NCBI RefSeq assembly: GCF_020171285.1
Contig: NZ_JAIUZI010000007.1
Coordinates: 186,001-250,000 of the forward strand
Source: Seohaeicola saemankumensis
GTDB taxonomy: Bacteria > Pseudomonadota > Alphaproteobacteria > Rhodobacterales > Rhodobacteraceae
Direction: 5' to 3'
Length of the DNA: 64,000 bases
Shown: positions 49,480 through 58,481 of the stretch, in pieces
Layout of the letters: the number at the start of each line of letters is the position of its first letter
Numbering within the stretch: position 1 is the stretch's first letter
Notes under the pieces: model-generated
Databases searched by the model: none
Told to the model about the DNA's origin: nothing
Seen by the model: the letters and a program-made list of their open reading frames with translations, nothing else
Made by a program: the position numbers and the translations under genes

Positions 49480-50655
49480 ATGGAGTTTCGTTTTGCGGAT
49501 TGCGTTCTGGACGACGCCCGGCTGGTGTTGTTTCGGGACGGGCAGCAGGTGGCGGTCGAGCCGCAGGTTTTTGACCTGCTTGTGCTGCTCGTTCGGAACC
49601 CGGACCGGGTGATCACACGCGATGAGCTGATCGAGGTTGTTTGGCGGGGCCGGATCGTTTCGGACTCGGCCATCAGCGCAAGGATTGCCGCCGCGCGAAG
49701 GGCGGTGGGCGATGATGGCAAACGCCAGACGGTGATACGCACCGTGGCGCGGCGCGGGGTGCAGATGGCCACGCAGGTGCAAACCGATGCACCGGCGCCC
49801 GAGGGTGCCGCCGCACCGGCGTCGCCCGAGGTGCAGCGCATTCGGTATGCGCGAAACACCGACGGGCATTTGATCGCCTATGCCAGTTACGGTCGCGGTC
49901 CCGGCCTGATCGAAGTCGAAAGCGGGATTTCACATCTTGAGCTCAGCTGGGCGATCCCCTGCGAGCGCAGCTTTTTCGACCGGCTGATCGCGCAACACCT
50001 GTTTGTTCGGTACGACCCGCTGGGAAGCGGCTTGTCATCGGCGGCGCATGTTGACCTGGCCCGCGATTTTGCCGGGGCGGCAGAGGACGTGATCGCCGTT
50101 GCCGACGCGGCGGGGCTTGAGCAATTCGCGCTCGTCTCCCGGTCAGGGGCCTGTTTGACGGCGATCCAGACCGCCGCGCGCCATCCCGATCGGGTGACCA
50201 AGCTGGTCATAACCGGTGGGTATGTCACGGGGAGAACGGCCCGCGCGCCGGGACCGGACCCGATGCGGCAGCTGATCGTCTCTGGCTGGGACCCCGCCAA
50301 TATCAGCTTTGCCGCCGGATTGATGACGAGTTATTTCCCCGATGGCCCCGCAGAGCACGTGATGGATTACGCGCAGCTTTTCACTCAGGCCTCGGATCAA
50401 TCCACAGCGCTGATTGAACGTGACCGGGTCAATTCCGCAGATGTTCAGGACCTGCTGCCACGGATTTCCTGCCCGACGCTGGTCATGCATGGCCGCCGGG
50501 ATGCGGTTCACCCGCTGTCGGAGGCCCGCAAACTGGTTGCCGGTATTCGCGGGGCAGAGTTGGTCATTCTGGAAACCGCCAACAATTTCCCGCTGCCGGG
50601 CGGGCCGGCATGGGAGACCTATATCGAGACACTTCTGGCGTTTCTCGCCGAGTGA
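49480..50655 (+). CDS. OmpR-type winged-helix/alpha-beta-hydrolase-fold fusion protein
   Basis: A 391-residue two-domain protein. Residues 1-95 are an OmpR/CadC-type winged helix (VFDLLVLLVRNPDRVITRDE, then ELIEVVWRGRIVSDSAISAR and VIRTVARRGVQM). After a Pro/Ala linker, residues 120-391 form an alpha/beta-hydrolase fold: Ser222 in the nucleophile elbow FALVSRSGACL, Asp341 in MHGRRDAVHP, but the expected catalytic His (family form ESRNHILLE) is Asn369 in ETANNFPLPGG. The lost His argues for a ligand-binding sensor rather than an enzyme. The ATG at 49480 starts the winged helix cleanly; the frame back to 49420 would cover the CTTG repeat array. The gene splits mreB from mreC. Confidence 0.85.
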   Translation: MEFRFADCVLDDARLVLFRDGQQVAVEPQVFDLLVLLVRNPDRVITRDELIEVVWRGRIVSDSAISARIAAARRAVGDDGKRQTVIRTVARRGVQMATQVQTDAPAPEGAAAPASPEVQRIRYARNTDGHLIAYASYGRGPGLIEVESGISHLELSWAIPCERSFFDRLIAQHLFVRYDPLGSGLSSAAHVDLARDFAGAAEDVIAVADAAGLEQFALVSRSGACLTAIQTAARHPDRVTKLVITGGYVTGRTARAPGPDPMRQLIVSGWDPANISFAAGLMTSYFPDGPAEHVMDYAQLFTQASDQSTALIERDRVNSADVQDLLPRISCPTLVMHGRRDAVHPLSEARKLVAGIRGAELVILETANNFPLPGGPAWETYIETLLAFLAE

Positions 50656-50691
50656 GGCGCGACGGAATTGGTTGGCCCTACCGCCGTTGTA

Positions 50692-51804
<1,113 letters not shown>

Positions 51805-51875
51805 TTATAGGCGTCGCGGCGATCCGGTGAAAGGGCGGAATCCGGCGAAACAGCGCGTTTCCGCCGCGTTGCCTA

Positions 51876-52499
51876 TCATCGCGACGATTCACCCCGGTCG
51901 GGGGGCGGCTGGTGCAGGAATCCGAGCACCGCGCGGCGGCATCTGAGATAAAGCGATTCTCCGCCGGGCTCGCCCGCCAGCGCGGCGGCGTTGATCAGCC
52001 CCTTGCAGATCGCCACCACGTCGGCGGCCTCTTGCGGGGTGGCGTCGGGGCGGATACGGCGGATCACCGGCAGGATCAGCGCGGCCATGTCCGCCGACAG
52101 CGCCTGTGTCTCGGGTTCCAGCGCCAGCTGCGGTTCGATGTATTCCAGTTCCAGCGCCAGCCGGGGGCGTTGGAACTGATGCACCATCCCGGCCCGGATC
52201 AGCCCGTCGACGGCCTGGTCCACCGGCTGATGGCGCCCTGTTTCGGTGGCGTCGCGCATCAGGTCCACCAGTTCCCGCCGCTTGTCGCGGATCAGCGTGG
52301 CCAGGATCGCCTCCTTGTTGGGGAAATACTGGTAGAGCGACCCGATGCTGACACCGGCGCGCAGGGCGATGGCGTTGGTGGTCAGCGCGTCGCGGCCCTG
52401 GCTTTCCAGAATGCGAGCCGCCGCCTCGAGAATTGCGGCGCGGGTGACCCGGGCGCGGGCCTGTCGGGCTTGTTTTCTTGGCTGCGGCGCGGCGGGCAC
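51876..52499 (-). CDS. TetR family transcriptional regulator
   Basis: A 207-residue TetR-type repressor. The helix-turn-helix is clear: RAAILEAAARILESQGRDAL, then TTNAIALRAGVSIGSLYQYF and PNKEAILATLIRDKRRELV. The C-terminal ligand domain ends with FLHQPPPDRGESS and has no recognised specificity. I prefer the GTG at 52499, which has GGAG six bases upstream and gives a Lys/Arg-rich N-terminus (PRKQARQARARVTRA); no ATG suits. It diverges from the darcynin-like/SDR pair across a dyad, the likely operator. mreB is 137 nt downstream on the same strand. Confidence 0.9.
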   Translation of the reverse strand: MPAAPQPRKQARQARARVTRAAILEAAARILESQGRDALTTNAIALRAGVSIGSLYQYFPNKEAILATLIRDKRRELVDLMRDATETGRHQPVDQAVDGLIRAGMVHQFQRPRLALELEYIEPQLALEPETQALSADMAALILPVIRRIRPDATPQEAADVVAICKGLINAAALAGEPGGESLYLRCRRAVLGFLHQPPPDRGESSR

Positions 52500-52525
52500 G
52501 GGCGGCTCCGGGATGCGAGTTGCGA

Positions 52526-52545
52526 ATGTGAGCGATTGTTCACAT
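52526..52545. promoter_or_regulatory. Operator-like dyad between TetR gene and darcynin-like gene
   Basis: ATGTGA (52526-52531) and TCACAT (52540-52545) are perfect inverted arms around GCGATTGT, and the TGAGCGATTGTTCA core resembles TetR-family operators. It lies 26 nt before the TetR start and 35 nt before the divergent gene, so it could repress both. Confidence 0.5.
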
Positions 52546-52580
52546 TTTTCTGTCAGTCGCAACAACGAGGAGTAAAGCGG

Positions 52581-52916
52581 ATGAAACTGACCGCCTTTGT
52601 GCTGCTGCAGGCAGCACCGGAGTGGCTGGCGATGGAGCGGCCCGAACGCGACCGGATCGGGCAGGCGGCGCTGGCGCGCGCCTTTGGCGGGCCGGGGCTG
52701 AGCCTGCGGTTTTTCGATGCCGAGGCCTTTCACGGGCGGGTCAGCGATGTCGCGATGATCGAGGCGGACAGCGCCGAGACCTGGTATTTCGCCATCGAAC
52801 GGCTGCGGGATACCGCGTTGATCGCGCAGGGGTATTTCCGGGTGATCGACATCATCCCGGCGTTCGAGGATGGCCACCAGCGGTTTGCGCAGGCGGAGGC
52901 GGGTCATGCGGTTTGA
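52581..52916 (+). CDS. Darcynin-like small protein
   Basis: A 111-residue soluble protein. The N-terminus MKLTAFVLLQAAPEWLAM and the following RPERDRIGQAALARAFGGPG, IEADSAETWYFAIERLRDTA and GYFRVIDIIPAFEDGH resemble the darcynin family, whose function is unknown and whose name I give from memory. GAGGAG lies about eight bases before the ATG. Its end overlaps the start of the SDR gene by 11 nt, and it is divergent from the TetR gene, so it is probably the first gene of a TetR-controlled pair. Confidence 0.75.
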   Translation: MKLTAFVLLQAAPEWLAMERPERDRIGQAALARAFGGPGLSLRFFDAEAFHGRVSDVAMIEADSAETWYFAIERLRDTALIAQGYFRVIDIIPAFEDGHQRFAQAEAGHAV

Positions 52917-53640
52917 GGGCAAGCGGATGGCCGTGACCGGGGCGTCTCGCGGGATCGGGGCGGCGCTGGCGCGGCAGCTGGTCGGGGCAGGGGCGACGGT
53001 GCTGGCGGTGGCCCGCGACGCCGAGCGGTTGCAGGCGATGGCGGCGGACCTCGGCCCGGGCCTGATCCCGGTGCCCTGTGATCTGGCGGATGCGCAGGCG
53101 CGCCGGGCGCTGATCGCGAAACTGGGGCCGGTGGACGGGCTGATCAACAACGCCGCCCTGCAGATCGAGAGCGATTATGCGCAGGTCGGTCACGACCCGG
53201 CGGCGGATATCGGGCGCGAGGTGGCGGTGAATTTCGAGGCGCCGCTGCATCTGGGCGCGGCGCTGTTGCCGGTGCTGGCGGCGCGACCCGAGGCGCTGAT
53301 CGTCAACGTGACCTCGGCGCTGGCGCTGGCGCCGAAACGGTCGGCGCCGGTCTATTGCGCGACCAAGGCCGGGCTGCGGAATTTCACCACCGGCCTGCGC
53401 TATCAGGCCGAGCGGAGCTGTCCGCAGGTGCAGGTGGTCGAGGTGGTGATGACGCTGGTCGAAACCGGCATGACCACTGGGCGCGGCCGGGGCAAGATCT
53501 CGCCCAACCGCGCCGCGGCCGAGGTTCTGAACGGGCTGCGGCGGGACAAGCGCCGGATCTGGGCCGGCAAGACACAGACGCTGCGGGTGATCTACCGGTT
53601 GTCGCCGGGGCTGGCGGCGCGGATATTGCGCGATGGTTGA
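52906..53640 (+). CDS. Short-chain dehydrogenase, DltE-like
   Basis: A 244-residue classical SDR. The NAD(P) motif VTGASRGIGAALARQLVGAG, NNAALQIESDY, the Ser in VNVTSALALAP and the Tyr-x-x-x-Lys in PVYCATKAGLRNFTTG are all present. The C-terminus (RIWAGKTQTLRVIYRLSPGL) is shorter and more basic than in fatty-acyl reductases, similar to DltE-type SDRs. The start at 52906 overlaps the darcynin-like gene by 11 nt, showing translational coupling and probable control by the divergent TetR protein. The substrate is unknown. Confidence 0.9.
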   Translation: MRFEGKRMAVTGASRGIGAALARQLVGAGATVLAVARDAERLQAMAADLGPGLIPVPCDLADAQARRALIAKLGPVDGLINNAALQIESDYAQVGHDPAADIGREVAVNFEAPLHLGAALLPVLAARPEALIVNVTSALALAPKRSAPVYCATKAGLRNFTTGLRYQAERSCPQVQVVEVVMTLVETGMTTGRGRGKISPNRAAAEVLNGLRRDKRRIWAGKTQTLRVIYRLSPGLAARILRDG

Positions 53641-53753
53641 TGCGCCCGGCTTTGCACTTGAGACACGAACACCCGGCCACGCCTTTGGCGCTTTGGGGAG
53701 GTTCCTGTCACGATGTGAGGCCGGTCAAAGGCCCGACTTAAAGACCCGTCGTT

Positions 53754-54182
53754 CTAGGTCGCGAAAAGCTGTTCGAGATCGCGAAACGCCTTGAGCTCGA
53801 TGGCATTGCCGGCGGGATCGGTAAAGAACATGGTGGCCTGTTCGCCCGGCTGCCCCTCGAAGCGGATGTAGGGTTCGATGACGAATTCGGTGCCGGCGGC
53901 GGTCAGCCGGTCGGCGGTGGCCTGCCAGTCTTCCATCGTCATCACCAGCCCGAAGTGGCGCACCGGCACCCCGTGGCCATCCACGGCGCCCGTGGCCGTG
54001 GCGCGGCATTCCTCGGGGGCCAGATGCGCGACGATCTGGTGACCGTGAAAGTCGAAATCGATCCAGCGGTCGGAACTGCGCCCTTCGCCGCAGCCCAAGG
54101 TGCCGGTGTAAAAGGCCCGTGCGGCGTCGAGGTCATCGACCGGAAAGGCAAGGTGAAAGGGGCGGATCGCGGTAGTGGTCAT
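53754..54182 (-). CDS. VOC-family protein (glyoxalase/bleomycin-resistance type)
   Basis: A 142-residue vicinal-oxygen-chelate protein with two beta-alpha-beta-beta-beta repeats. Candidate metal ligands are the His in IRPFHLAFPVDDLDAARAFY, the His in PVRHFGLVMTMEDW, and the Glu in DPAGNAIELKAFRDL near the C-terminus. The family includes dioxygenases, glyoxalases and resistance proteins; nothing here fixes the reaction. The gene stands alone on the minus strand, between an SDR on the other strand and leuA, whose terminator lies 79 nt upstream of its start. Confidence 0.88.
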   Translation of the reverse strand: MTTTAIRPFHLAFPVDDLDAARAFYTGTLGCGEGRSSDRWIDFDFHGHQIVAHLAPEECRATATGAVDGHGVPVRHFGLVMTMEDWQATADRLTAAGTEFVIEPYIRFEGQPGEQATMFFTDPAGNAIELKAFRDLEQLFAT

Positions 54183-54260
54183 GCTGTTGTCCTATAGCCG
54201 TTTGGCCGGAGTGTTACCCGCCCGGCCCGTCCAGAGCAAACCGTGTGGCAACGGGTAAAC

Positions 54261-54290
54261 AAAAAAGGCGCCGGTTGCGCGGCGCCTTTT
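54261..54290 (-). terminator. Rho-independent terminator of leuA
   Basis: AAAAGGCGCC/GGCGCCTTTT (54263-54272 and 54281-54290), extended by one G-C pair, forms an 11-bp stem with a 6-nt loop. On the minus strand the stem runs into six T followed by GTTT. It is 26 nt after the leuA stop codon. Confidence 0.92.
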
Positions 54291-54315
54291 GACTGGTTTC
54301 CGGTCGGACCGATGG

Positions 54316-55905
54316 TCAGGTGACATCCTTGTACGAGATCTCGCGCTTGTCGGTGCCGGGGCCGGATTTCTCGCGGCGCACGATCAGCCGGTTCAGCGCG
54401 TTGACATAGGCCTTGGCCGAGGCGACCACGGTGTCGGTATTGGCGGACTGACCGGTGGCGATCATGCCGTCCTCTTCCAGCCGGACAGAGACGGTGGCCT
54501 GCGCATCGGTGCCTTCGGTCACGGCGTGGACCTGATAGAGCTGCAGATGCGCCTTGTTGGGATAAAGTTCGCGGATCGCCTTGAAGCTGGCGTCGACGGG
54601 GCCGTCGCCATGGGCGGTGGCGGTGACATCCTCGCCGTCGATCTCCATCTCGACGGTGGCCTCGGCGGGGCCACCGGTGCCACAGATCACCTTCATCGAG
54701 ACGATCTGAAGGTGATCGGCCTCGGCGTTTTCACCCGAGTGCATCAGCGCGATGATGTCGTCGTCAAACACCTCTTTCTTGCGGTCGGCCAGTTCCTTGA
54801 ACCGCACGAAGATGTCCTTGAGCTGGTTATCGCCGACCTCGTATCCCAGCGTTTCGAGCTTGTCGCGCAGCGCGGCGCGGCCCGAATGCTTGCCCAGCGG
54901 CAGCGAGGTGCCGGAAAGGCCGATGTCCTCGGGGCGCATGATCTCGAAGTTTTCGCGGTTCTTGAGCATGCCGTCCTGGTGGATACCCGATTCATGGGCA
55001 AAGGCATTCTTGCCAACGATGGCCTTGTTGAACTGAACCGGAAAGCCCGAGACCGTCGCGACGCGGCGCGAGATATGCATGATCTTGGTGGTGTCGACGC
55101 CGGTGTGCCAGGGCATGATGTCGTGACGGGTCTTGAGCGCCATGACGACTTCTTCCAGCGCGGTGTTGCCGGCGCGTTCGCCCAGCCCGTTGATGGTGCA
55201 TTCGATCTGGCGCGCGCCACCCGCGACGGCGGCCAGCGCGTTGGCCGTCGCCATGCCGAGGTCGTTGTGGCAGTGGGTGGCAAAGATCACCTCGTCGGCG
55301 CCCGGAACCGTGTCGATCAGGCGGCGGATCAGGTCGGCGGATTCGACCGGTGCGGTGTATCCGACGGTGTCGGGGATGTTGATGGTGGTGGCGCCCGCCT
55401 TGATGGCGATTTCGACCACGCGGCACAGGTAATCCCATTCGGTCCGGGTCGCGTCCATCGGCGACCACTGCACGTTGTCGCAGAGGTTGCGCGCGTGGGT
55501 GACCGTCTCGTGGATCTTGTCGGCCATTTCATCCATCGTCAGGTTCGGAATGGCGCGGTGCAGCGGCGAGGTGCCGATAAAAGTGTGGATGCGCGGTTTG
55601 CCGGCGTTTTTCACCGCCTCCCAGCAGCGGTCGATATCGGCGAAATTGGCGCGGGCGAGGCCGCAGATCACGCTGTTGGTCGCATTTGCGGCGATCTCGC
55701 TGACCGCCCTGAAGTCGCCTTCGGAGGCGATGGGGAACCCGGCCTCGATGATATCGACCCCCATGTCGTCGAGCAGACCGGCGATTTCCAGTTTCTCGTT
55801 ATGGGTCATGGTCGCGCCCGGGCTTTGTTCGCCATCGCGGAGCGTGGTGTCAAAGATCAGAACGCGGTCCTGTTCGGGCGCGGCGGTATCGGGTGATTTT
55901 GTCAT
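54316..55905 (-). CDS. leuA: 2-isopropylmalate synthase
   Basis: LeuA condenses acetyl-CoA with 2-oxoisovalerate, the first step of leucine synthesis. The 529-residue protein has the catalytic FDTTLRDGEQSPGATMTH, the metal ligands in HCHNDLGMATANALAAV, ECTINGLGERAGNTALEEV, and the C-terminal allosteric regulatory domain (VSVRLEEDGMIATGQSANTD, then VNALNRLIV). The ATG at 55905 is preceded only by a weak purine run (AAGAAAG). A leader peptide ending in Leu-rich codons lies 76 nt upstream, so leucine-dependent attenuation is likely on top of feedback inhibition. Confidence 0.97.
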   Translation of the reverse strand: MTKSPDTAAPEQDRVLIFDTTLRDGEQSPGATMTHNEKLEIAGLLDDMGVDIIEAGFPIASEGDFRAVSEIAANATNSVICGLARANFADIDRCWEAVKNAGKPRIHTFIGTSPLHRAIPNLTMDEMADKIHETVTHARNLCDNVQWSPMDATRTEWDYLCRVVEIAIKAGATTINIPDTVGYTAPVESADLIRRLIDTVPGADEVIFATHCHNDLGMATANALAAVAGGARQIECTINGLGERAGNTALEEVVMALKTRHDIMPWHTGVDTTKIMHISRRVATVSGFPVQFNKAIVGKNAFAHESGIHQDGMLKNRENFEIMRPEDIGLSGTSLPLGKHSGRAALRDKLETLGYEVGDNQLKDIFVRFKELADRKKEVFDDDIIALMHSGENAEADHLQIVSMKVICGTGGPAEATVEMEIDGEDVTATAHGDGPVDASFKAIRELYPNKAHLQLYQVHAVTEGTDAQATVSVRLEEDGMIATGQSANTDTVVASAKAYVNALNRLIVRREKSGPGTDKREISYKDVT

Positions 55906-55937
55906 TTCGGGTGCTTTCTTGTCTGTCCTAAGCCAAT

Positions 55938-55988
55938 GGCGCGCGGCGTTCCCCTCTGAGCGGGCGCGCCGATGGGCACGCTCAGAGG
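55938..55988 (-). promoter_or_regulatory. leuA leader: mutually exclusive hairpins
   Basis: Reading the minus strand, CCTCTGAGCG (55988-55979), which overlaps the end of the leader peptide, can pair perfectly with CGCTCAGAGG (55962-55953). Alternatively GGCGCGC (55970-55964) can pair with GCGCGCC (55944-55938), with the second arm of the first hairpin in its loop. The choice between two overlapping structures, one blocked by a ribosome stalled in the leader, is the logic of attenuation. There is no T-run after either, so the mechanism (intrinsic, Rho or translational) is not clear. Confidence 0.6.
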
Positions 55989-56065
55989 CGGATTAGGATC
56001 AGTAGGCCACGCAGGGACGCCCCGCACGAGGCGGCAGCGGTCGGGATATGGGCGTGACGTGTCAT
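55982..56065 (-). CDS. leuA leader peptide (27 residues)
   Basis: A 27-codon ORF just upstream of leuA. Five of its last ten residues are Leu (the peptide ends LRGLLILIRL) and two of these use CTA, a codon rare in this high-GC genome, the usual mark of an amino-acid-sensing leader. It starts exactly seven bases after a good -10 box, so the transcript probably begins at the A of the ATG, giving a leaderless mRNA like trpL of Sinorhizobium. The last codons overlap a hairpin arm. Ribosome stalling at low leucine would change the leader fold and raise leuA expression. Confidence 0.75.
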   Translation of the reverse strand: MTRHAHIPTAAASCGASLRGLLILIRL

Positions 56066-56072
56066 GCGCGGA

Positions 56073-56101
56073 TTTATAGGAACTGCCGATGCAAATGGAA
56101 A
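56073..56101 (-). promoter_or_regulatory. leuA promoter
   Basis: On the minus strand TTTCCA (56101-56096) and TATAAA (56078-56073) are separated by 17 nt. The -10 hexamer ends seven bases before the ATG of the leader peptide. Confidence 0.6.
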
Positions 56102-56236
56102 GCGGGAAATGCAGCCGCTGACCGGCTTTGCGGGTTTGGCGGCGGGTGGCGGGGCATCGGTGCCGGAAGGAGGCGTTGGACGGGGGCGCTGAACAGGACG
56201 CTGGACGGGGGCGGAAATCCGGCTAGGTCGCGCGGT

Positions 56237-56899
56237 ATGGACAGGGCATTGATCATCGGCGCCTCGGGCGGGATCGGCAGCGCATTGGCGACGGCGCTGG
56301 GCGCGCGCGGCGTCGCGGTGACCGGGCTGTCGCGCTCGGCCGACGGGCTGGACCTGACGGCACCGGACGCGGCCGACCGGCTGGCCGGGATCGACGGGCC
56401 GTTCGATCTGGTGGTGGTGGCCAGCGGCGCGCTGGAAATCGGCGGGGCGGCGCCGGAAAAAACGCTGCGGGCGGTCACGGCGCAGGCGATGCTGGACCAG
56501 TTCGCGCTGAACGCGGTCGGTCCGGCGCTGGTTCTGGGTCAGGCGCACCGGTTGCTGCCGCGCCGGGGCCGGTCGGTTCTGGCGGTGCTGTCGGCGCGGG
56601 TGGGCTCGATCGGCGACAACCGGCTGGGCGGCTGGGTCAGCTACCGCGCGGCCAAGGCGGCGGTGAACCAGATCGTGCACACGGCGGCCATCGAACTGGC
56701 CCGCAGCCATCCGGACGCGGCGGTGGTGGCGCTGCATCCGGGCACAGTGCAGACCGCGTTCACGGCCAAATACCTGGGCCGGCACCCGGCGGTCCCGGCG
56801 GCGGAGGCGGCGGCGAACCTGCTGGCGGTGATCGACGTGTTGACGCCTGAACAGACCGGGCGGTTCTACGACTGGGCCGGCAAAGAGGTGCCGTGGTAG
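56237..56899 (+). CDS. Short-chain dehydrogenase, CsgA/C-factor-like
   Basis: A 220-residue SDR of the C-factor type. The N-terminal LIIGASGGIGSALATALGAR is the NAD(P) motif; VVVASGALEIGG follows; the Ser is in VLAVLSARVGSIGDN and the Tyr-x-x-x-Lys in WVSYRAAKAAVNQIV. It ends with PEQTGRFYDWAGKEVPW, typical of this subgroup. The ATG at 56237 is set by homology; the frame upstream crosses the leuA leader. It converges with the MORN-repeat gene with 3 nt between them. Substrate not known. Confidence 0.9.
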   Translation: MDRALIIGASGGIGSALATALGARGVAVTGLSRSADGLDLTAPDAADRLAGIDGPFDLVVVASGALEIGGAAPEKTLRAVTAQAMLDQFALNAVGPALVLGQAHRLLPRRGRSVLAVLSARVGSIGDNRLGGWVSYRAAKAAVNQIVHTAAIELARSHPDAAVVALHPGTVQTAFTAKYLGRHPAVPAAEAAANLLAVIDVLTPEQTGRFYDWAGKEVPW

Positions 56900-56902
56900 C
56901 GA

Positions 56903-58312
56903 TCAGCCGCCGTCGTTCAGGGCGCCGTTTTCCCAGTTGCCGCTGGCTTCCTGACCGGTGGCATAGCGCATGGTGCCGGTGCCCTGGCGCTTGCCGTTCT
57001 TGAAGGTGCCTTCGTAGACATCGCCGTTGGCATAGGTGGCGACGCCTTCGCCGCTGATTTCACCATCGACCCACTGGCCCTTGTAGCTAAAGCCGCCCTG
57101 CATGACGATTTCGCCGGTTCCGTCGCGCTGGCCGTCGACGAACTGGCCGGTATAGACCGAGCCGTCGGCATAGGTGGCCTTGCCCATACCGTGCCGCTTG
57201 CCGTCCTGCCATTCGCCTTCGTAGCGGTAGCCGTCGGCATAGGTCAGCACGCCCTGGCCGTGGTTCTTGGCGTTCTTGAATTCACCCTTGTAGACCATGC
57301 CGTTGGAAAAAGTGGCGGTGCCGGTGCCCTCGATCACGCCCGCGACCCAGTCGCCGTCATAGGTCGAGCCGTCGGGATAAGTGATCTTGCCCTTGCCATC
57401 GGCCAGGTCGGCGCGGAAATCGCCCTCGTAGATCGACCCGTCGGGATAGGTCACGCGGCCCTTGCCCTCGATCTGGCCGGCGACCCATGCGCCGGTGTAG
57501 ACATAGCCGTCGGTGCCGGTGAATGTGCCCTGCCCATGGCGGCGGTCGTCGGCAAAGTCGCCCTCGTAGATGTCGCCGTTGACATAAGTCACGGTGCCCT
57601 TGCCCTCGCGGCGGCCCGCGACCAGCTGGCCGACATAGACGTCGCCGTTGGGTTGGGTCAGGGTGCCGGCGCCGCTCATCTGGCCATCGGCCCAGTCGCC
57701 TTCGTAGGTCAGCCCGTCGGGCAGCGTCAGCTTGCCGGTGCCGTGACGCTGGCCGCCCGCAACCGCACCTTCATAGACCGATCCGTCGGCATAGGTGATG
57801 GTGCCGGCGCCCTCTTGCTGGCCGTCGACCCAGTCGCCGGTGTAGGTAAAGCCGCCGGGGTTGCGCATGGTGCCGGTGCCGTGGTGCTGGGCGTTGCGGA
57901 ACCCGCCCTCATAGCGGACGCCGTTGGCATAAACCGCCACCCCCTGGCCGTTGATCACCCCGTCGGCCCATTCGCCCTCGTAAGTGCCGCCATCGGAAAA
58001 GGTGATCTTGCCCAGCCCGTGCGGTTTGCCCTTTTCGAACTGGCCCTCGTAGACCGACCCGTTGGGAAAGCGGGCGATGCCGTTGCCCTTGATCTCGCCG
58101 TCGACCCAGTCGCCGGTGTATTCATAGCCGTTGGGCAGACGGTAGGTGCCGGTGCCATGCTGCAGCCCGCCGCGAAACGTGCCCTCGTAGACGCCGCCGA
58201 TGTCATCCTGCGTGGTCAGGACTTTGTCGTCCTGTGCCGTGGCGGCCGTGGCCAGCGCCACCAGTCCGGTCAGTCCGGTTGCCAAACCCAATGCCGTGCG
58301 GAGATGTGTCAT
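56903..58312 (-). CDS. Periplasmic MORN-repeat protein
   Basis: A 469-residue exported protein made of about 18 MORN repeats of 23 residues plus a degenerate last one. A signal peptide (GLATGLTGLVALATAATA, cut before QDDKVL) is followed by repeats of the form YEGxFxxGxxHGxGxxxxxNG, for example YEGTFRGGLQHGTGTYRLPN, YTGDWVDGEIKGNGIARFPN and YEGEWADGVINGQGVAVYAN. The fold is a long single-layer beta-hairpin array. MORN proteins tether to membranes or bind lipids in eukaryotes; in bacteria the role of long exported versions is unclear. It lies alone between an SDR and nadE. Confidence 0.9.
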   Translation of the reverse strand: MTHLRTALGLATGLTGLVALATAATAQDDKVLTTQDDIGGVYEGTFRGGLQHGTGTYRLPNGYEYTGDWVDGEIKGNGIARFPNGSVYEGQFEKGKPHGLGKITFSDGGTYEGEWADGVINGQGVAVYANGVRYEGGFRNAQHHGTGTMRNPGGFTYTGDWVDGQQEGAGTITYADGSVYEGAVAGGQRHGTGKLTLPDGLTYEGDWADGQMSGAGTLTQPNGDVYVGQLVAGRREGKGTVTYVNGDIYEGDFADDRRHGQGTFTGTDGYVYTGAWVAGQIEGKGRVTYPDGSIYEGDFRADLADGKGKITYPDGSTYDGDWVAGVIEGTGTATFSNGMVYKGEFKNAKNHGQGVLTYADGYRYEGEWQDGKRHGMGKATYADGSVYTGQFVDGQRDGTGEIVMQGGFSYKGQWVDGEISGEGVATYANGDVYEGTFKNGKRQGTGTMRYATGQEASGNWENGALNDGG

Positions 58313-58481
58313 GCGATGCCCTGTCTGCCCCAAATGTCCGCGCAACCCCGCGGGACCTCTCGAAATTAGGCGAGCAGGGGCGGACAGGCAACGCCTTTTG
58401 CCGCGAGTTTCCCGGCCAAGGCTTTCCCTCGGCGGATGATCTGGTAAATGGCTGGGGACGCATTTTGGGCAAGGGGGCCGC

